A stretch of 64,000 bases of DNA from DATBFG01 sp036558645 (GTDB lineage Bacteria; Acidobacteriota; Terriglobia; Terriglobales; Acidobacteriaceae), in assembly GCA_036558645.1 (NCBI GenBank), contig DATBFG010000030.1, positions 1 to 64,000 on the forward strand, given 5' to 3'. The notes beneath the pieces are model-generated. The model was not told where the DNA came from. It was given only the letters and a program-made list of their open reading frames with translations, and searched no databases. The translations under genes and the position numbers were made by a program. Of this stretch, positions 34,680-43,594 are shown in pieces. Positions within the stretch are counted from its first letter, which is position 1. Each line of letters starts with the position of its first letter.

Positions 34680-35462
34680 ATGAAACAACTGATTCTCGCT
34701 TTGCTTTGCCTGGTCGCCATGCCCGCCTTTGCCAAACACGAAACCGGTTTCCTTGATCGCGTCGTGACTGTCAACGGGACAAGCTATCGCTATCAGGTAT
34801 TCGTTCCGTCCACCTGGGACACGAAAAAGAAATGGGCAGTAGTCTTGTTTCTTCACGGGGCAGGCGAACGGGGAAGCGACGGCCTTCTGCAAACCGATGT
34901 CGGGCTCGGTCATGCGATCCGGATGAATGCCTCAGACATGGCGTTTATTGCGGTGATGCCGCAGTGTCCAAAGGACAAGCTCTGGACTGAGCCTGAGCAG
35001 CAGGCACAAGCACTAGCGGCGTTGGAGGCAACGATTAAGGAATTCAAAGGAGATCCCCAGCGCGTTTACCTGACCGGCCTGTCCATGGGAGGTTATGGAA
35101 CCTGGGACATTGCTGCCAAGTATCCACATAAATTTGCCGCTTACGTTGTAGTGTGCGGAGGGATACAGGGTCCGAAACACTTTCCCGCGTTGCATGTAAG
35201 TCTGGTCGACAACCCCAAGATCGCCGATCCCTACGCCGAGACTGCCAAGCTTGTGGGCAACACGCCAGTATGGATCTTTCACGGCGATGTAGATCCAGCC
35301 GTACCTGTTGAGGAATCCCGCAAGATGCGCGATGCCCTGCAAGCTGTCCACGCGAACTTTAAGTACACGGAGTATCCCGGCGTCGGCCATAACTCCTGGG
35401 ACAACGCGTACGCCGAACCGGAATTGCTGCCATGGATGCTGCAGCAGCACTTGGAGCGCTAA
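34680..35462 (+). CDS. Exported alpha/beta-hydrolase (phospholipase/esterase-like)
   Basis: The 260-residue protein has a signal peptide (KQLILALLCLVAMPAFA) and an alpha/beta-hydrolase fold of the predicted-peptidase/PHB-depolymerase-like group. The oxyanion loop is FLHGAGERG, the nucleophile Ser is in GLSMGGYG, the acid in FHGDVDPAVP and the catalytic His in GVGHNSWDNAY. It probably cleaves an ester of a plant or microbial polymer in the periplasm, but the substrate is unproven. I chose the ATG at 34680, where the signal peptide begins; an earlier in-frame start at 34623 is unlikely. The stop overlaps the end of the converging TPR gene. Confidence 0.88.
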   Translation: MKQLILALLCLVAMPAFAKHETGFLDRVVTVNGTSYRYQVFVPSTWDTKKKWAVVLFLHGAGERGSDGLLQTDVGLGHAIRMNASDMAFIAVMPQCPKDKLWTEPEQQAQALAALEATIKEFKGDPQRVYLTGLSMGGYGTWDIAAKYPHKFAAYVVVCGGIQGPKHFPALHVSLVDNPKIADPYAETAKLVGNTPVWIFHGDVDPAVPVEESRKMRDALQAVHANFKYTEYPGVGHNSWDNAYAEPELLPWMLQQHLER

Positions 35463-37330
35463 GCATTCGGTTGAAAGATACGCGATGCGTGGCAAGGTTC
35501 TAGTTTCAGCATGACGCCGTTTAACCGCGTTTGCATGGCGACAAGGTTTGAATCATTCGTCGTCGTGCTATGCGGCGTCAACTCAAAGGCACGCTCATAC
35601 AAGAGGCGCGCCCCGACCAAATCACCGGCAGCCTCCAACACAGTCGCGAGCATCCACATCACGCGCACCGTGTACGTGTGCGCATGCCCGAACATGCTCT
35701 GGTAAAGAGCAAGCGCCCGCCGGCAATAAATCTCAGCTTCGTCATATTTGCCTTTCTTTTGAAGGACGCCAGCAAGCCGTACTAAGGTGAGAGCTTCGGC
35801 CCGGGTTGGCGAGTTCGAGACACTCCTTCGAATCAGGAGCACACGGCGAAGCAGGGATTCAGCATCTTCGGACTTCCCGGTTTGCTCGCCGACAACAGCG
35901 AGGCTTTCAAGCAGATTGGCGAATACCAGGTCTGGCTTGTCAGTTTTTTCGCGAATTCTCAACGCCTCATGAAGAAGCGACAGGGCACCCGTTGCATCTC
36001 CCACTTGGGCCCGCGAAGTCGCAATTGCTTCCAGTAGCCGAGCGCAAGAACGATGATCGGGACTATGAATTTTCTCTTCCAGTCTGAGTGCCTTCCAAAA
36101 AGTGAGCTCAGCCTGGAGCGCTGCTCCTTTTTCCCCGAACATCATTCCCAAATTCTTATAGGAATCGGCCAGAAGTTGTTGCGCGGCATCCCCACTGTTT
36201 TCCGCAATCGCAATCGCCCGACGGAGGCATTCTTCAGCTTCCGACCATTCCTCCCGTCGTACCAACAGGTATCCAAATGAGTTCAATGCCAAGGCCATCA
36301 CAATATGATCTGGGCCGTAGACCTCTTCTTTGATCTTCAGCGCTTCAAGAAGTAGTGCTTTCGCCTCGTCGCGCTTCCCGACGTCGTATAGCGATCTGGC
36401 CAAATCTTCCATCCTGCTGGCGCGCTGCCCCGGATCGGGCGGTTGCAGTTTTTCCTGGATAGACAATGCTCGCCGCAGTAGAGGCTCGACCGCGAGAAAG
36501 TCCTTCTTCTCACGCAGCAGCTCGGCCAGGCCAATCAAGACGTCTCGGACACCAGCATGGTCTGGCCCGAACTTTGCCTCTTGTAAGCCGAGCGAACGCC
36601 GATAAAGCGCTTCGGCCTCCCCGATCTCGCCTTGTTCCTTTAGCACGAACGCCAGGTTATTGATGCTGTAGGCCAGCTCTTCTTCCTCCTGGTTAGGACA
36701 ACTCTCATGAATTTCGATGGCGCGGCGAAATGCCCAGATTGCGCCTTCGGTATCGTGCTTGGCGTGAAGCGCAACACCCATAAGGTTGTAGACAGGAGCA
36801 CTCTGTGAGGAGTCGTCTCCAAATGCAGCTGCTTGAATTGTCACCATGCGACGCAGATACAACAAGGTCGCTTCATAGTTCTCTTGGTGACGAAAAATCG
36901 CTGTTAGCCACTGGCAGGTGCCAATCAGATCCGGGGACGCGGAACCGAGGTTCGTCTCTTGAATATGCAGAACCCGCAGGAATAATGCTTCTGCGGCCGG
37001 AAAATCATTTTGGTCAAACTTTATCCGGGCAAGTTGGCGAAGAGGAGCCAGGAGCTCAATGGCATCACGACCAAACTCACGCTCGGTGGACTCGACCAGC
37101 CGCCAGAACTTCTCCTCGGCTTCGGGAAAGCGTCCAGCACTAGCCAGGACATGAGCCTCATTCCTTAGAGTCTCGCGGGTATGGTATGGCCTCTGCCTGT
37201 TTTCAAATAGGAAGCGTAGAAAAAAGAAAAGAATAACGAGTTGCACAACCGGTGAGGAATTCGTTCGCTGCCCCCTTTTTCCCTGAAACCTGCCGAGTGG
37301 CAGTTCAGGAGTACCAGAACCGGAGTGCAA
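35459..37330 (-). CDS. Tetratricopeptide-repeat protein (kinesin-light-chain-like repeats)
   Basis: The protein of up to 623 residues is almost entirely TPR repeats of about 42 residues in the TPR_12 style. Examples are PEAEEKFWRLVESTEREFG, AAEALFLRVLHIQETNLG and AEALYRRSLGLQEAKFG. I count roughly eleven units. The N-terminus carries one possible membrane helix (VVQLVILFFFLRFLF). The first in-frame start is a TTG at 37330; a GTG at 37246 just before the helix is a good alternative, so the start is uncertain. Such proteins act as scaffolds. No enzymatic domain is fused, and neighbours do not suggest partners. Confidence 0.85.
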   Translation of the reverse strand: MHSGSGTPELPLGRFQGKRGQRTNSSPVVQLVILFFFLRFLFENRQRPYHTRETLRNEAHVLASAGRFPEAEEKFWRLVESTEREFGRDAIELLAPLRQLARIKFDQNDFPAAEALFLRVLHIQETNLGSASPDLIGTCQWLTAIFRHQENYEATLLYLRRMVTIQAAAFGDDSSQSAPVYNLMGVALHAKHDTEGAIWAFRRAIEIHESCPNQEEEELAYSINNLAFVLKEQGEIGEAEALYRRSLGLQEAKFGPDHAGVRDVLIGLAELLREKKDFLAVEPLLRRALSIQEKLQPPDPGQRASRMEDLARSLYDVGKRDEAKALLLEALKIKEEVYGPDHIVMALALNSFGYLLVRREEWSEAEECLRRAIAIAENSGDAAQQLLADSYKNLGMMFGEKGAALQAELTFWKALRLEEKIHSPDHRSCARLLEAIATSRAQVGDATGALSLLHEALRIREKTDKPDLVFANLLESLAVVGEQTGKSEDAESLLRRVLLIRRSVSNSPTRAEALTLVRLAGVLQKKGKYDEAEIYCRRALALYQSMFGHAHTYTVRVMWMLATVLEAAGDLVGARLLYERAFELTPHSTTTNDSNLVAMQTRLNGVMLKLEPCHASRIFQPNA

Positions 37331-37513
37331 GCCCTGGCGTGCAGCTAATTGGCCCTCGACTAATAAGAAGGTGTTGCAAGCGCAGACTTATACCACACCG
37401 GGTTCGGTCCTCAAGTAAGTATTCACCAGGAGAAGCCAGAGTACAAGAACTGTCTTTAGTGCGTGGAAGCAACGGTTCTGGCCACGCAGAATCACGCCAA
37501 AGCTCTCGGTTGA

Positions 37514-37541
37514 TTGTGCTCTTGCCATCGCCACGTATAAT
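37514..37541 (+). promoter_or_regulatory. Predicted sigma70-type promoter of the APC permease gene
   Basis: TTGTGC (37514-37519), a 16-base spacer and a perfect TATAAT (37536-37541) lie directly before the GTG start at 37550. Transcription would begin about at the start codon, giving a leaderless or near-leaderless message. No ribosome-binding site is visible. Confidence 0.55.
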
Positions 37542-37549
37542 TCCCCGGC

Positions 37550-38878
37550 GTGGCAACTAACTCCCAGACCAAGCCCGCCATTCGCAAAGCTGGCCTGTTC
37601 TTCTTCGTCTGGGTGATGTTTTCCTACTGCACGGGTGGTCCATTCGGGCTCGAGGATATGGTCACTACATCCGGCCCGGGCCTCACGTTGATTTACCTGT
37701 TAATCATTCCATTCTTCTGGTCGATTCCCGTTTCACTGGTTTCTGCGGAGCTCACAACAGCTATGCCGGTCGAAGGCGGCTTCTACCGCTGGGTGCGCGC
37801 CGGCTTCGGCGATTTCTGGGGATTTCTTGCAGGATGGTGGAACTGGTGTGCCTCTTTCTTGTTGGGTGCAGTTTACGCGGTGCAGTTCGCGGATTACCTG
37901 GGCTTCTACGTTCCGGGACTTACGGACTGGAAACACTATGCAGTTTCGCTGGCAATCGTCGCCATCATCACCTACATCAATGTGCGTGGTATTGACGCCG
38001 TCGGAAAGTTCGCGACCGCACTCGAATTATTCATTCTGCTGCCCATCCTAGTTCTTGTTGTGATGGGGCTCGGGAAGTGGCAGCACAATCCGTTTGTCCC
38101 AGTCGTTCCACCGCATCGGCCCATGTTCAGCGTGCTGGGAGTCGGACTCGCCTTGGGGTTGTGGCTCTATTCGGGCTACGAACAGTGCTCGACAGTTGCT
38201 GAGGAGGTCGAAAACCCGCAAAGAAGCTACCCTCTCGCCCTCGCGATCGTCGTGCCGCTATCGGTCGCCGTGTATTTTCTTCCGACACTTGCATCTCTTG
38301 CAGCCCTGGGAAACTGGCATGACTGGCACACACGCTATTTTTCTGACGCCGCACAACTGATCGGCGGTCCGTGGCTGGGATCGTGGGTAACTATCGCCGC
38401 CATGATCACGAATGTTTCGCTCCTGAACGCAACGGTTCTCACTTCTACGCGCATGCCTTTTGCCATGGCGGAAGACGGATATCTTCCGCACGCGCTCACC
38501 GGAAAACATCAGCGATTTGGAACACCATGGATTGCGATCATCGCATCCGGCGTCGTCTACGGCCTTCTCTCCGTAAAGTCACTCCTCCAGTTGATAAGCA
38601 TCTACAACTGGCTACGGGTTGGGACGACAATCATGACTGTGCTTGTCGCGTGGCAACTGCGTCGGAAGCGCCCCGAAATGCCAAGGCCATTCGTGATCCC
38701 TGGCGGAAAGCTGGGTCTGATCGCCGCTGTAGGCGCGGTTGTCGTCATGAGTCTTGTTGCGTTGTTAGGAAGCGATAAGTATGGACTGCGATGGGGACCC
38801 GTGGCGCTGGCAGCAGGGCCGGTGGTCTATTGGGTGTTGAGACGGATACCTGGCCAGCAAATTAAGGGTCGACTCTAA
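37550..38878 (+). CDS. APC-superfamily amino acid / polyamine permease
   Basis: The 442-residue protein has about twelve membrane helices. The typical APC start is seen (GLFFFVWVMFSYCTGGPFGLEDMV), with conserved glycine-rich TM1, followed by PVSLVSAELTTAMPVEGGFYRWVRAGFG. The pattern is that of amino acid or polyamine/cation symporters of the LAT/PotE-like subgroups. The substrate is unknown, but two FAD-dependent amine or amino-acid oxidase genes lie 1-3 kb downstream on the other strand. It starts at GTG with a perfect TATAAT nine bases upstream and no ribosome site. Its 3' end overlaps the multicopper oxidase gene by 17 bases. Confidence 0.9.
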   Translation: MATNSQTKPAIRKAGLFFFVWVMFSYCTGGPFGLEDMVTTSGPGLTLIYLLIIPFFWSIPVSLVSAELTTAMPVEGGFYRWVRAGFGDFWGFLAGWWNWCASFLLGAVYAVQFADYLGFYVPGLTDWKHYAVSLAIVAIITYINVRGIDAVGKFATALELFILLPILVLVVMGLGKWQHNPFVPVVPPHRPMFSVLGVGLALGLWLYSGYEQCSTVAEEVENPQRSYPLALAIVVPLSVAVYFLPTLASLAALGNWHDWHTRYFSDAAQLIGGPWLGSWVTIAAMITNVSLLNATVLTSTRMPFAMAEDGYLPHALTGKHQRFGTPWIAIIASGVVYGLLSVKSLLQLISIYNWLRVGTTIMTVLVAWQLRRKRPEMPRPFVIPGGKLGLIAAVGAVVVMSLVALLGSDKYGLRWGPVALAAGPVVYWVLRRIPGQQIKGRL

Positions 38879-39944
38879 ACAGCGTTCTCATTCCGCCTTC
38901 GAAGTGTCCATTCATATGGCAATGAAACATCCATGTGCCGGGATTGTCGGGCACCATGTCGGCCACCTGAGTCATCATCGGATTCAGCATCACCATGTCC
39001 ATGCGCATGTGTCCGACAGTAACAGTCTCGCCATGCCAATGAGGCGTATGAATGTCCCACGCTTCCAGCTCATTCGAATTGGCAAATAGATACCAGCGCA
39101 CATGCTCGCCCTTTCGCATGGTAAGCACGGGCCCATTGGCGTCCAGAAGGCCGTTAATAGTAAAGAAGTGATGGAACTCGTGCACCTCGCGGTTGCTGTC
39201 ATCGTACCTTTTCGGGTCACCGTATAAGTGCTTGAGGTTCTCATCCCAATACCAGCTCTGGTGCTCATCGAACATCCCAAAGTCTGTGACGAATTCGCGG
39301 TCGACATCTTTCGGTGAACCGTCCGGACGCGCCATGCCGCGGCGCGTAATGATGATTGGTCCGATCAGGCCGGAGTTGATATCTCTGCCCTCATTTACGT
39401 GCGAGTGATAGAGCCAGAAGGCGGTGCTGCCATCGCCATCCGCCGGGCCGGCGCGCTCGGGAACCGGCCACGTATACGTGTACGTTGCACCGGGCGCGAC
39501 AGAGTCATCTCCTTTGTACTTTCCGCTTGTGCCGTCGAGATAGCCCGCGCCCTCGGAATCCTTGTTGTAGAACACTCCGTGCGGATGGACGCTGTAGGCA
39601 CGGGTCGCGTTGTTCTTGAAAACTACCTTGATCGTGTCGCCCACTTCCGCGCGAATAAGTGGCCCAAGGATTCCGAGATGCTCCCACGCGGGGGGTATGG
39701 GTTTTAGTGTGCTGAACCTCGCATCCGTATATTCGCGGAATCGCACCTTGCGGTAATCGGTCGCATTGGGATCCAATTCACCCTTGGAGCCGGGGTCATC
39801 TTTGAAGTCGTATTTTGTTCCGTGGATCTTGTCGGTGTGGGATGGAGCGAAATCCCAATCTACTTCATCCGCTGCGATGTAGTAGGTACGCGTTTGGCCC
39901 GCCGGACTGCCTGCCATAAACATGGCCAGAAACAGGATCAGCAT
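38862..39944 (-). CDS. Two-domain multicopper oxidase, ceruloplasmin-like
   Basis: The 360-residue protein has a signal peptide and two cupredoxin domains. Domain 1 has SVHPHGVFY and WLYHSHVNE, supplying half of the trinuclear copper site but no type-1 site. Domain 2 has HTPHWHGE and FHCHMNGHFEGGM, which holds the type-1 Cys, two His and a Met ligand. The opening YYIAADEVDWDFAP and spacing resemble ceruloplasmin/hephaestin. With all copper motifs spread over two domains it is a two-domain multicopper oxidase, which usually assembles as a trimer. Substrates in the group include laccase-type phenols and metal ions. It converges on and overlaps the APC gene. Confidence 0.9.
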   Translation of the reverse strand: MLILFLAMFMAGSPAGQTRTYYIAADEVDWDFAPSHTDKIHGTKYDFKDDPGSKGELDPNATDYRKVRFREYTDARFSTLKPIPPAWEHLGILGPLIRAEVGDTIKVVFKNNATRAYSVHPHGVFYNKDSEGAGYLDGTSGKYKGDDSVAPGATYTYTWPVPERAGPADGDGSTAFWLYHSHVNEGRDINSGLIGPIIITRRGMARPDGSPKDVDREFVTDFGMFDEHQSWYWDENLKHLYGDPKRYDDSNREVHEFHHFFTINGLLDANGPVLTMRKGEHVRWYLFANSNELEAWDIHTPHWHGETVTVGHMRMDMVMLNPMMTQVADMVPDNPGTWMFHCHMNGHFEGGMRTLFRVDP

Positions 39945-40010
39945 CAGCGACCCTCCGAATTTAAAAGTTGCTGGATTATACGCGAGCAGGTGAGCGATCG
40001 AAGTAGTGAC

Positions 40011-41306
40011 TCAGCTTACCCAATCGAGGAACTTGTAATATGCCCCGGCCAACGGCAGGAACCAAGGCTTCTCCCTATACAACCCGAGCGGAGCACCCGG
40101 GAACGGAATATTAACGAATGGATTGTCGGTCGTTCCGCTGGCGATCATTTCTGCCATTTTCTGACCTTGCCATGTCGCCATCGCTACGCCATGCCCCGCG
40201 TATCCAAGCGCGTAGTGGATACCATCCATCTGCCCGGCGTGCGGCATGATGTCGAAAGCGAAATCGAGTGTGCCGCCCCAGACGTATTCCACTCGCGCAT
40301 CGCTGAGCTGCGGGTAAACGTCGATCATGCCTCGGCGTAGAATCTCAGCGCTGCGGCGAACTGAATCTCCCGTCTCCGGGAAGAATGCCGCACGCCCACC
40401 AAAGAGCATGCGCCGATCTGGTGTCAACCGGTAATAGTAGATGTAGTGCTTGGAGTCGTAGATCATGCGATTGCGCGGGCTAAGCTCGCGCGCCAAATCT
40501 TCCGGCAACACTTCCGTCGTAATGATGTACGAGCCTATGGGGATGATCTTCTTCCGAAGAGCCGGTGTAGCGGAGCCGGTGTAGCCGCTGGTTCCGACAA
40601 AAACCTGTTGCGCAAAGACCGACTCTTGCGTTGTGTTCACGTTCCATCCCTGATTGCCGTTACGTGCCTCGCGCGTGATCGCCATTACGCGCGCCTTCTC
40701 GTAGATGCATGCTCCCGCTCGCCTCGCAGCTTCCCCCAACCCCGCCACATAGCGCGCCGGATTCAATCCTGCGCTGACGTCATCCACCATTCCACCGTAA
40801 TAGATATCCGACCCGATCTCCTGGCGAAGCTCGCTCTTCGGCACGATGCGCAAATGATGATTGAATTCCCGAGCGATCACTTCCACTTGACGTGCGTAAT
40901 CGTCGAAATGACTCTGCTTGCAGGCGACTTCCAGGTGACCGCAGCGCGAGAAATTGCAGTCAATATTCTCATCGCGAACGATTTTCTCAACGCAATTGAT
41001 CGATTCGAGAGACGCGGCGTACATGCTCTGAGTTCGGTCGCGTCCGTACATAGATATCAGTTTGTTTACGCCCAATTTGAGCCCGGTAAGCACCATGCCG
41101 CCATTGCGTGAACTCGCGCCCCACCCAACCGTTTCGGCTTCAAGGACGGCTACGCTGATCCCGCGCTGAGCTAGTGAACGGGCGGCAGAGAGTCCGGTAA
41201 ATCCCGCGCCGATCACTGCGACATCAACCGATGCAGGCAGAGACTCAGGTTCGAAGCGAGGCATCGCAACCGTTGTCAGCCAGTAATTGCTCTCTGCAAC
41301 GCTCAT
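40011..41306 (-). CDS. FAD-dependent amine/amino-acid oxidase (DAO family)
   Basis: The 431-residue flavoprotein has the dinucleotide motif VAVIGAGFTGLSAARSLAQRG, then the substrate-domain block WGASSRNGGMV. The latter matches gamma-glutamylputrescine oxidase-like and glycine-oxidase-like DAO enzymes. GYAGHGVAMATWQGQKMAEM near the C-terminus closes the FAD site. The enzyme would oxidise an amine or imino acid using oxygen. It starts with ATG 75 bases after the stop of another DAO gene on the same strand, so the two probably form an operon. The substrate is not determinable; the nearby APC permease makes an imported amine plausible. Confidence 0.9.
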   Translation of the reverse strand: MSVAESNYWLTTVAMPRFEPESLPASVDVAVIGAGFTGLSAARSLAQRGISVAVLEAETVGWGASSRNGGMVLTGLKLGVNKLISMYGRDRTQSMYAASLESINCVEKIVRDENIDCNFSRCGHLEVACKQSHFDDYARQVEVIAREFNHHLRIVPKSELRQEIGSDIYYGGMVDDVSAGLNPARYVAGLGEAARRAGACIYEKARVMAITREARNGNQGWNVNTTQESVFAQQVFVGTSGYTGSATPALRKKIIPIGSYIITTEVLPEDLARELSPRNRMIYDSKHYIYYYRLTPDRRMLFGGRAAFFPETGDSVRRSAEILRRGMIDVYPQLSDARVEYVWGGTLDFAFDIMPHAGQMDGIHYALGYAGHGVAMATWQGQKMAEMIASGTTDNPFVNIPFPGAPLGLYREKPWFLPLAGAYYKFLDWVS

Positions 41307-41381
41307 TGTTGTTGCCCGTAAGCCCCGACGTTGAACGGAAATCTTCGCCTCGGCTCGCTAGGTGCTATGGCTGATAGCTGC

Positions 41382-42536
<1,155 letters not shown>

Positions 42537-42630
42537 GCCTGGCAACCTGCGGAACGAAGCATTGTACAGAGGAAGGCCAGCCGAATACCAAGGTACAAGT
42601 ACGGCTGTCTACACCAAGGTCCCATCTATC

Positions 42631-42659
42631 TTGAACCGGGCCTCCCATCACCCTAGAAT
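42631..42659 (+). promoter_or_regulatory. Predicted promoter of the CDF transporter gene, leaderless
   Basis: TTGAAC (42631-42636) and TAGAAT (42654-42659) have the ideal 17-base spacing. The ATG of the transporter gene is at 42666, about where transcription should begin. No Shine-Dalgarno sequence is visible before the ATG. Confidence 0.58.
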
Positions 42660-42665
42660 TGCAGT

Positions 42666-43589
42666 ATGCACTCGCATGCCAGCCCGAACGCGAACGAGAA
42701 GACCTCGCGCGTTCTCCGGTTCTCTCTGCTGGTTACGCTCGGCTACATAGCGTTATTGGTAGTAGCCGGCATTCGGGCGCATTCCCTGGCATTGCTATCG
42801 GAAGCGGGCCACAACCTCTCCGATTTTGCTGCCTTGCTCTTATCCTTGGTGGCCGTATATTTGCACTCGCGCCCGCCGAGCTCGACCAAGACCTACGGAT
42901 ACCACCGCGCCGGCGTCTTGGCCGCGTTGATGAACGCCGTTTCGCTGGTCGTGGTCGCTTGCTTCATCTTCTACGAAGCGTTTCGGCGCCTGGAGAATCC
43001 ACCGGAGGTACATGCCGGCGTGATGATCTGGGTAGCGGCGGCGGGCGTCGTCATGAATGGGGCCATCGCGCTTCTGCTCTACCGCGCGGGACGCGATGTG
43101 AATATCCGCAGCGCCCTGCTGCATGAAGTAGGGGACACGATTTCGACTGCGGCTGTGATCCTTGGCGGCTGGCTGATTTTGGAAACTGGTCAAACGTGGA
43201 TTGATCCGGCACTTTCGTTCGGTATCGGTGCTTTGATCTTGTGGTCCGCCTTCGGCATTGTGCGCGAGACGCTGAACATCCTTTTGGAAGGTACGCCGCG
43301 CGGTTTGAAACTGGATCGAGTGGAAGCCGCGATGCGATCGATCGACGGGGTCAACGACGTGCACGATCTGCATGTGTGGAGCATCGGATCTGAGACGCAT
43401 GCCCTCTCTTGTCATATTGCAATCGCAGACATCCCACCGTCCGTGAGCGAACGCATCCTTCGGGAAATAAAAGATGTGCTGCACGAGCAATTCCAGATCG
43501 ATCACACCACGATTCAATTCGAACATGTGGAGTGTGAAGTTGCCCACGGATGCGTGATGCCCGTGGGAGAAACGGAACACCACCACTAG
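42666..43589 (+). CDS. Cation diffusion facilitator (zinc-type metal exporter)
   Basis: The 307-residue protein exports divalent metal, usually zinc, by proton antiport. Six membrane helices are visible. The TM2 site SEAGHNLSDF and the TM5 site HEVGDTIST provide the HxxxD metal ligands. The cytoplasmic C-terminal ferredoxin-like domain has VHDLHVWSIGSETHALSCHI, as in CzcD/ZitB. The tail is His-rich (EHHH). The ATG lacks a ribosome site but has a well-formed promoter directly upstream, suggesting a leaderless message. The gene is divergent from the DAO operon and stands alone. Confidence 0.93.
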   Translation: MHSHASPNANEKTSRVLRFSLLVTLGYIALLVVAGIRAHSLALLSEAGHNLSDFAALLLSLVAVYLHSRPPSSTKTYGYHRAGVLAALMNAVSLVVVACFIFYEAFRRLENPPEVHAGVMIWVAAAGVVMNGAIALLLYRAGRDVNIRSALLHEVGDTISTAAVILGGWLILETGQTWIDPALSFGIGALILWSAFGIVRETLNILLEGTPRGLKLDRVEAAMRSIDGVNDVHDLHVWSIGSETHALSCHIAIADIPPSVSERILREIKDVLHEQFQIDHTTIQFEHVECEVAHGCVMPVGETEHHH

Positions 43590-43594
43590 AGCAA

